DNA from: Maritimibacter sp.
GTDB taxonomy: Bacteria > Pseudomonadota > Alphaproteobacteria > Rhodobacterales > Rhodobacteraceae
Direction of reading: 5' to 3'
DNA: 10,299 bases
Assembly (NCBI GenBank): GCA_020441225.1
Contig: JAGRMP010000611.1
Coordinates: 1-10,299 of the forward strand
In this document: positions 6,573 to 10,299 of the stretch, one piece after another
Numbering within the stretch: position 1 is the stretch's first letter
How the letters are laid out: each line of letters starts with the position of its first letter
The notes under the pieces: generated by a model
What the model was told of the DNA's origin: nothing
Databases searched by the model: none
Seen by the model: only the letters and a program-made list of their open reading frames with translations
Program-made: the position numbers and the translations under genes

Positions 6573-6663
6573 CGGGGCTTCTCCCACGGTCCGTTTCAAC
6601 CAAGGCTTAATACCGATTCCTTTAGAAACGGTTTCAGGGAGCAGAAAGACGCGGGAGAATCGC
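6573..6663. promoter_or_regulatory. Divergent flgB/fliI control region
   Basis: These 91 bases separate the divergent starts of flgB and fliI and are markedly richer in A and T than the surroundings. They must hold promoters for both units unless initiation occurs inside a gene. Visible elements are a TTAA-N7-TTGA pair on the minus strand, CCGTTTC at 6591-6597 with its inverted copy GAAACGG at 6625-6631, and a local palindrome GAAAC-G-GTTTC at 6625-6635. GGGAG at 6653-6657 is the fliI ribosome binding site. I found no convincing sigma-54 (GG-N10-GC type) or sigma-28 promoter by eye. Confidence 0.75.
6596..6610 (-). promoter_or_regulatory. Candidate CtrA-type binding site upstream of flgB
   Basis: On the minus strand TTAA-GCCTTGG-TTGA matches the CtrA consensus TTAA-N7-TTAA at seven of eight fixed positions with the right spacing. 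It ends 23 bases before the flgB start. CtrA is the alphaproteobacterial response regulator that controls flagellar genes in Caulobacter and motility in Rhodobacterales. I noticed no other TTAA elsewhere in this GC-rich window. It is a consensus match only; the position close to the start codon would mean a short leader or a repressing role. Confidence 0.4.
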
Positions 6664-7989
6664 ATGTCTCATATCGGGTTCGACCAGCTCGCCGCCGAGA
6701 TTGCGGCCATCGAGGCGACGCGCGACGTCGGGCGGGTGGTCCGGATCGGGCGCGGCAATGTCGAGGTCGCAGGGTTGAGCCATGTTGCGGCGCAGGGCGA
6801 TCTCGTCGAAATCACCCTGCCGGGCGGGCGGACGCGGCGCGGCGAAGTGCTCAACCTTGCCGAGGACCTGGTGACCGTTCTGCCCGACGGCGACATCGAG
6901 GGGCTGCAGATCGGCGAACCGGTGGAGCTCTACGGCGCCAACCAGATCGCGCCCGACGACAGCTGGATCGGTCGGGTGATCGACCCGATGGGGCAGGCGC
7001 TCGACGGCAGGCCGATCCTGCGCGGGACAGTCGGGCGGCCCCTGCGCGGGGCGCCGGTCAACCCGACCCAGCGCCGGGTGCTCGGTCCGCGACTGGAGAC
7101 GGGGCTCGCGGTGTTCAACACGCTCCTGCCGATCGTGCGCGGCCAGCGGGTCGGGCTCTTTGCCGGCTCCGGCGTGGGCAAATCGACCCTGCTCGCCAAG
7201 CTTGCCCGCGGTGTGCATGCCGACGTGGTGGTGATCGCGCTGATCGGCGAACGCGGCCGTGAAGTGCGGGAATTCGTCGAGCGGGTGCTGGGGCCGGAGG
7301 GCATGGAACGCGCGGTTGTGGTCGCTGCGACTTCGGACCAGTCGCCGCTGGTGCGCCGGCGCTGCGGCTGGACCGCGATGACGGTGGCCGAGCATTTCCG
7401 CGACCAGGGCCATCAGGTGCTGTTCCTGGCCGATTCGGTCACCCGTTTTGCCGAGGCGCACCGCGAGATTGCGCTCGCCTCGGGCGAAGGCGCGGCGCTG
7501 CGGGGGTTTCCGCCATCGACCGCGCACCAGATCACGGCGCTGTGCGAACGCGCGGGGCCCGGGACCGGCGAAGCGGGCGACATCACGGCGATCTTTTCGG
7601 TGCTGGTGTCCGGCTCGGACATGGAGGAGCCGGTGGCCGACATCCTGCGCGGGGTGCTCGACGGCCATGTGGTGCTCGACCGCAAGATCGCCGAACGCGG
7701 ACGGTTCCCCGCGATCGATCTCCTCCGGTCGGTGAGCCGGGCGCTGCCTGGCGCGGCGAGCGAGACGGAGAATGTGCTGATCTCGGCCGCCCGGCACCGT
7801 TTGGGTGCCTATGACCGGTCGGAAATGATGATCCGCGCCGGGCTCTATGCGGCCGGGTCGGACCCGGACCTCGACATCGCGATCGAAAGCTTTCCGAAAC
7901 TCGACGGGTTTCTCGCCGAGGATGAACCGGAGAATACGGCAGCGAGCTTCCGGCGGCTCGCCGAGTGCCTCAAGACCGAGGGCGGCTGA
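6664..7989 (+). CDS. fliI: Flagellar export ATPase FliI
   Basis: FliI is the hexameric ATPase at the base of the flagellar type III export apparatus. The 441-residue product has the N-terminal beta-barrel region (about 20-90). The catalytic domain contains Walker A GSGVGKST at 168-175 (Lys173) and Walker B VLFLADS with Asp257. Between and after these are IGERGREVREF and GEGAALRGFPPS, typical of FliI/type III ATPases. The C-terminal domain ends YDRSEMMIRAGLYAAGSDPDLDIAI followed by a tail. All catalytic motifs are intact. GGGAG lies 6 bases before the ATG. It is monocistronic in this window: no fliH or fliJ flanks it, and 848 non-coding bases follow. Divergence from flgB suggests joint control. 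Confidence 0.98.
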   Translation: MSHIGFDQLAAEIAAIEATRDVGRVVRIGRGNVEVAGLSHVAAQGDLVEITLPGGRTRRGEVLNLAEDLVTVLPDGDIEGLQIGEPVELYGANQIAPDDSWIGRVIDPMGQALDGRPILRGTVGRPLRGAPVNPTQRRVLGPRLETGLAVFNTLLPIVRGQRVGLFAGSGVGKSTLLAKLARGVHADVVVIALIGERGREVREFVERVLGPEGMERAVVVAATSDQSPLVRRRCGWTAMTVAEHFRDQGHQVLFLADSVTRFAEAHREIALASGEGAALRGFPPSTAHQITALCERAGPGTGEAGDITAIFSVLVSGSDMEEPVADILRGVLDGHVVLDRKIAERGRFPAIDLLRSVSRALPGAASETENVLISAARHRLGAYDRSEMMIRAGLYAAGSDPDLDIAIESFPKLDGFLAEDEPENTAASFRRLAECLKTEGG

Positions 7990-8059
7990 GGCTGGCGCGC
8001 CGCCGGCGAACGCGGGGGGCTGACCGGTTTTCCGCCTCGCGGGCCGTGTCCGGGGATTC

Positions 8060-8083
8060 CGGGGCCGTATGTCGGGGCCGTAT
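8060..8083. repeat. Short direct repeat downstream of fliI
   Basis: CGGGGCCGTAT occurs at 8060-8070 and again at 8073-8083, a period of 13 bases. A related GGGCCGTGTC sits just upstream at 8041. The function is unknown; it may be a slippage duplication. Confidence 0.6.
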
Positions 8084-8496
8084 TTCGAGGCCGGCCTGCG
8101 GCTAGCCGATTGGCTGAGACCGGGTGTTTGCGGTTCCACGGCGGCCTCGGTCCGTCTCACGGGCAATCCGCTGGCAACGGCAGCGGCCGGTTCAGTGCAT
8201 AAAGTCGGCCCGCGCTGCCCGGTCGCCGCCACCCCCCGAGGGGATTCGGGCGCTTCCGGCGGGAGGGCTGCGGCCTGCGGGCCGGGCCGGAGGGGTGCGG
8301 GAGATTGCGGGCGGGTTTCCTGCGCGCGCATCTTCGTGCGCCACGCCGCAGGGCTTGCGGGCGACAACGCCGCTCCGATCGCGGGGGGGCCATTGTCCGG
8401 GTCGCCCGCGGCGTTGGAATGAGCGGGCCTGGATAGCGGTCCCCATGTCACGCGGTTCAAATCTGTGCTGTGCCGCAGGAGCGAGCGAGGTCACGA

Positions 8497-8525
8497 CGGG
8501 GTCCTGTTCGGGGCACCGGACCCTG
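8497..8525. other. Hairpin in the fliI-DUF1217 junction
   Basis: GGGTCC at 8499-8504 pairs with GGACCC at 8518-8523, extended by one G-T and one C-G pair outward to 8497 and 8525, with a 13-base loop. No T tract follows on either strand. It sits just upstream of the tandem repeat array. Confidence 0.45.
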
Positions 8526-8539
8526 ATTGGGCGCCGCCG

Positions 8540-8679
8540 GGTCTTCGCGGACAAGTCTTGGCGGCCAGGTCTCGGTGGGTGGGTCTCGGTGGGTGGGTCT
8601 CGGTGGGCGGGTCTCGGTGGGTGGGTCCTGGCAGACGGGTCCTGGTGGGCGGAGCTTGGCGGGTGGGGGTGTCGGTGGG
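8540..8679. repeat. 14-base tandem repeat array (minisatellite) with G-quadruplex pattern
   Basis: Ten consecutive 14-base units can be laid out from 8540. The core is four units at 8568-8623: units 1, 2 and 4 are identical (GGTCTCGGTGGGTG) and unit 3 differs by one base. Units on either side (8540-8567 and 8624-8679) are progressively degenerate. GGG runs on the plus strand occur at 8577, 8581, 8591, 8595, 8605, 8609, 8619 and 8623, separated alternately by 1 and 7 bases, so the G3-N1-7 quadruplex pattern is met at least twice in series. Because 14 is not a multiple of three, the repeat is not a protein repeat in any single register and the array is probably non-coding. Confidence 0.88.
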
Positions 8680-8802
8680 CTTCGGCGGCAGGCGGCGTGC
8701 GGCCCCGGCGCGGTGGATTTGCGGTGGATTTCCGCAAGCGGCGAGGCCGGGGCAGGCCGCGATCGGACAGGGCTTGGGCGGGGACCAGGTCGCGCCTGGA
8801 CG

Positions 8803-8817
8803 GGCCCCAACGGGGCC
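8803..8817 (-). terminator. Candidate hairpin after the DUF1217 gene
   Basis: GGCCCC at 8803-8808 pairs perfectly with GGGGCC at 8812-8817 around an AAC loop. Read on the minus strand it starts 20 bases after the DUF1217 stop codon, which is where a terminator for the flaF-flbT-DUF1217 unit would be expected. No T run follows, so intrinsic termination is uncertain. Confidence 0.4.
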
Positions 8818-8837
8818 GGACCCGGTTTCACCTGCGG

Positions 8838-9629
8838 TCAGATCGCCTGCAGAAGGGTCAGCGCGATGGCGCCGGACGACATGCCGGACGACATCTGGTT
8901 GATCTGGGACCGCACCAGAAACATCCGGTTGAGCTCGTCGAACCGTTCCGGATCGGCGAACTGGTCGATATCGGACGAGCCGAAAACCGCGCGCGCGCGG
9001 TCGCGCAGGTGCTCGACCTGCTTGTCGAGATCGAGCGCGGAGCTGTCCCTGGGGATGTTCAGCGCGGTCTGAAAGACGGTCAGGAGCGACTTGTCGCCCA
9101 GTACAGCATACCATTTGCCGGTCGGGGTGTTGTCGGAAGCGACGATCTTGTCGAGGTCGCGCTCGAGCGCCAGGGCCAGGCGCATGTCGCCGTCCTGCTC
9201 GCCGACCGCGATCTCGAATTGCCGGGTATTGTAGCTTTCGACGATCTTGTCCGCGAAGTCCGAGAGCTGCGTGTTTGGCGTGCCGAGATCGAAGCCAAAG
9301 GCTTCGGTGAGCGCGAGATAGCTCTTGTCCGCCATTCGATTGGCGAAACTCCCGCTGTCGAGCGACCCTTCCTCGAGCACCTTCTTGATGAAGGCGCGAT
9401 TGCCGATGTCGTCGTCGAGACCGAATGCCCCGAGGGCGACCTTGAGCAGCCGGTAGTCGCCCACGAGATCATCTGCGGTCTGCACTTTGCCGATGTTCTC
9501 GGTGAAATAGGCGGTGTCGTTCTTGAGCACCGGCGCCGCCTCGAACGCATGCTTTTGCGCCGGCAGGGTTCGCTGCAGAAAACTCCACCCTGCGTATCCG
9601 CCAAAGGGGACGATCGGCGCGAAGCTCAT
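8838..9629 (-). CDS. DUF1217-family flagellar-locus protein
   Basis: The 263-residue protein begins MSFAPIVPFGGYAGWSFLQRTLPAQKHAFEAAP. I recognise it as resembling the DUF1217 family, found in flagellar clusters of Rhodobacterales and relatives and sometimes mislabelled FlgF. It has no signal peptide or membrane segment. I see three related helical segments: DYRLLKVALGAFGLD (58-72), KSYLALTEAFGFDLG (102-116) and DKSLLTVFQTALNIP (179-193), each with an LxxxxxAFG-like core followed by an acidic stretch and a KxV/I-type helix. The C-terminus (SQINQMSSGMSSGAIALTLLQAI) is Ser/Met-rich. The ATG lies 3 bases after flbT with AGGAA upstream, so it is in the flaF-flbT unit. A structural or assembly role in the flagellum is inferred from context only. 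Confidence 0.9.
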   Translation of the reverse strand: MSFAPIVPFGGYAGWSFLQRTLPAQKHAFEAAPVLKNDTAYFTENIGKVQTADDLVGDYRLLKVALGAFGLDDDIGNRAFIKKVLEEGSLDSGSFANRMADKSYLALTEAFGFDLGTPNTQLSDFADKIVESYNTRQFEIAVGEQDGDMRLALALERDLDKIVASDNTPTGKWYAVLGDKSLLTVFQTALNIPRDSSALDLDKQVEHLRDRARAVFGSSDIDQFADPERFDELNRMFLVRSQINQMSSGMSSGAIALTLLQAI

Positions 9630-9632
9630 GGG

Positions 9633-10040
9633 TCAGTTCCTGTGCGATGCGGCGAGGAGCCGTTCCTCGCGCGGGAGCAGGGTGCGCAGGGCCTTGAGCG
9701 CCTGGTAATACTGGTCGCCCAGCACCGCCTCGGTGGCCTTGTCGAGCTGTGTCCGGCTGTCTTGATCGACCAGCACCTGGGACAGCTGCTCGATGCCGCG
9801 CATGAGCTGCAACCGGGCTTCGTCCTTGTCGGCGTCGCCGGACAGGACGAGCTGGGCGATGTAGCACACGCGCCGGACCGGCGTGTTGACCTCTTCGGGA
9901 TGGATCGCGTCGCGCAGGCGCAGGATGTTGGCGCTGGGGGTGACGATCGACAGCCGCGAACGACGATCGCCGTTCTCGATGACGGCGCCGTTGATCAGGA
10001 CCCGTTCGCGGGGCCCGAGTTTCAGAACCAGTCCGCTCAT
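9633..10040 (-). CDS. flbT: Flagellin synthesis regulator FlbT
   Basis: FlbT is a post-transcriptional regulator of flagellin; in Caulobacter it binds the 5' leader of flagellin mRNA and promotes its decay until the hook is complete. The 135-residue product starts MSGLVLKLGPRERVLINGAVIENGDRRSRLSI and continues ILRLRDAIHPEEVNTPVRRVCYIAQLVLSGDAD, the characteristic FlbT core. The C-terminal helix region (LGDQYYQALKALRTLLPREERLL) is also typical. Length fits the family. Its ATG overlaps the flaF stop by four bases (ATGA), and the DUF1217 gene follows after 3 bases, so the three genes form one translationally linked unit. Confidence 0.97.
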   Translation of the reverse strand: MSGLVLKLGPRERVLINGAVIENGDRRSRLSIVTPSANILRLRDAIHPEEVNTPVRRVCYIAQLVLSGDADKDEARLQLMRGIEQLSQVLVDQDSRTQLDKATEAVLGDQYYQALKALRTLLPREERLLAASHRN

Positions 10041-10299
10041 GCCGCGTCCGCCTTTTCTCTGAGGCCACGCATGATGGCGGTGTTGATGTCGATGAGCGCG
10101 TCGACGCTGTCTTCGCCGCGCATGACCTTGCGGCTGTGCGCATTGGTGAATTCGGCGAGGTAGAAGATGCGCGCGCGCAGATCCCTCGGCAGCTCGTTGC
10201 CCGGCTCGGCGACGTCTGCGGCCAGTACGGTCCAGAGCCTGCGGTTGAGATGCAGCGCCTGGGCGAGGGCGGGAAAGCCCGGCTTGCCGCGCTCGGCGG
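10037..10299 (-). CDS. flaF: Flagellin biosynthesis protein FlaF (partial, N-terminus outside window)
   Basis: Reading the minus strand from the window edge gives 86 complete codons before the TGA at 10039-10037. The visible protein includes LAQALHLNRRLWTVLAADVAEPGN, then ELPRDLRARIFYLAEFTNAHSRKVMRGEDSVDALIDINTAIMRGLREKADAA. The NRRLWTV, LPRDLRARI and DALIDINTAIMRGL segments are characteristic of FlaF, which acts opposite to FlbT to allow flagellin translation and secretion in Caulobacter. Roughly 30 N-terminal residues are missing beyond base 10299. The stop overlaps the flbT start. In related clusters a flagellin gene often lies upstream of flaF, so one may be expected to the right of the window. 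Confidence 0.93.
   Translation of the reverse strand, partial: AERGKPGFPALAQALHLNRRLWTVLAADVAEPGNELPRDLRARIFYLAEFTNAHSRKVMRGEDSVDALIDINTAIMRGLREKADAA

Larger units (their letters stand above)
7990..8837. other. Long convergent intergenic region without a convincing gene
   Basis: These 848 bases lie between the ends of fliI (plus) and the DUF1217 gene (minus). Long open frames cross it on both strands, but they are extensions of antisense frames of flanking genes or are made of repeats, and their translations are low-complexity Pro/Arg/Gly without recognisable motifs. Contents: an 11-base direct repeat at 8060-8083, a stem at 8233-8243 (CCCC-CGA-GGGG), a hairpin at 8497-8525, a 14-base tandem repeat at 8540-8679 and a hairpin at 8803-8817. 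The size is striking because all other gaps here are 316 bases or less. Confidence 0.7.

Noticed and set aside
6573..6665. N-terminal extension of FlgB through the intergenic region
   Set aside because: It would consume the divergent promoter and lacks similarity to rod proteins; ATG 6572 gives the standard length with a good ribosome binding site.
6634..8460. 608-codon open frame on the minus strand
   Set aside because: It is antisense to the intact fliI gene and extends into repeats. Its Pro/Arg/His-rich translation has no recognisable domain.
8454..8471. GGTTCAAATC resembling a tRNA T-loop, with a possible 5-pair T stem
   Set aside because: No matching acceptor strand, anticodon arm or D arm is found upstream, and the putative T stem needs two G-T pairs. 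Chance similarity is more likely than a tRNA or an attachment site.
8540..8679. CRISPR array or coding repeat
   Set aside because: Units are contiguous 14-mers without spacers, and the period is not a multiple of three, so neither a CRISPR array nor a protein repeat fits.
8124..10163. 679-codon open frame on the plus strand
   Set aside because: It runs antisense through the DUF1217, flbT and flaF genes and the repeat array. The translation is low-complexity and the minus-strand genes have clear family matches, so this is a high-GC shadow frame.

Overview
The window is a stretch of a flagellar gene cluster from a GC-rich alphaproteobacterium, most likely a member of the Rhodobacterales (Roseobacter/Rhodobacter relatives). 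Three things point there: the FlaF-FlbT pair, which is an alphaproteobacterial flagellin-control module; a DUF1217-type protein next to flbT; and the run flgB-flgC-fliE-fliQ-flgF-flgG-flgA-flgH-fliL divergent from fliI. The species cannot be named from the sequence alone.

Layout. (1) 1-1616, plus strand: the last codons of a gene that is probably fliR, overlapping flhB (export gate switch protein with its NPTH self-cleavage motif), then a 139-residue charged helical protein I cannot name with confidence (FliJ-like in size and character). (2) 1617-1932: a 316-base convergent junction with GC-rich hairpins and no gene. (3) 1933-6572, minus strand: a tight nine-gene operon read right to left, flgB, flgC, fliE, fliQ, flgF, flgG, flgA, flgH, fliL, with gaps of 17 bases or fewer. 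It encodes the proximal and distal rod, the MS ring-rod adaptor, one export gate subunit, the P-ring chaperone, the L-ring lipoprotein and the stator-associated FliL. (4) 6573-6663: a 91-base divergent control region, visibly more AT-rich than its surroundings, with a CtrA-like half-site pair and GAAAC/GTTTC inverted repeats. (5) 6664-7989, plus strand: fliI, the export ATPase. (6) 7990-8837: 848 bases without a convincing gene, containing a 14-base degenerate tandem repeat rich in regularly spaced GGG runs, plus hairpins. (7) 8838-10299, minus strand: flaF (cut by the window edge), flbT and the DUF1217 gene, transcribed leftward as one unit.

Together these genes build the export apparatus, rod and outer ring of the flagellum (FliR, FlhB, FliQ, FliI, FliE, FlgBCFG, FlgA, FlgH), tune the motor (FliL), and regulate flagellin synthesis after transcription (FlaF, FlbT). 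All complete genes look intact. No tRNA, rRNA, insertion sequence, CRISPR array or phage gene is evident. The least explained parts are the G-run minisatellite at 8540-8679, the unnamed ORF after flhB, the divergent promoter and a Cys/His-rich insert in FliL. No clearly new system is visible; this is mostly an ordinary core flagellar locus.
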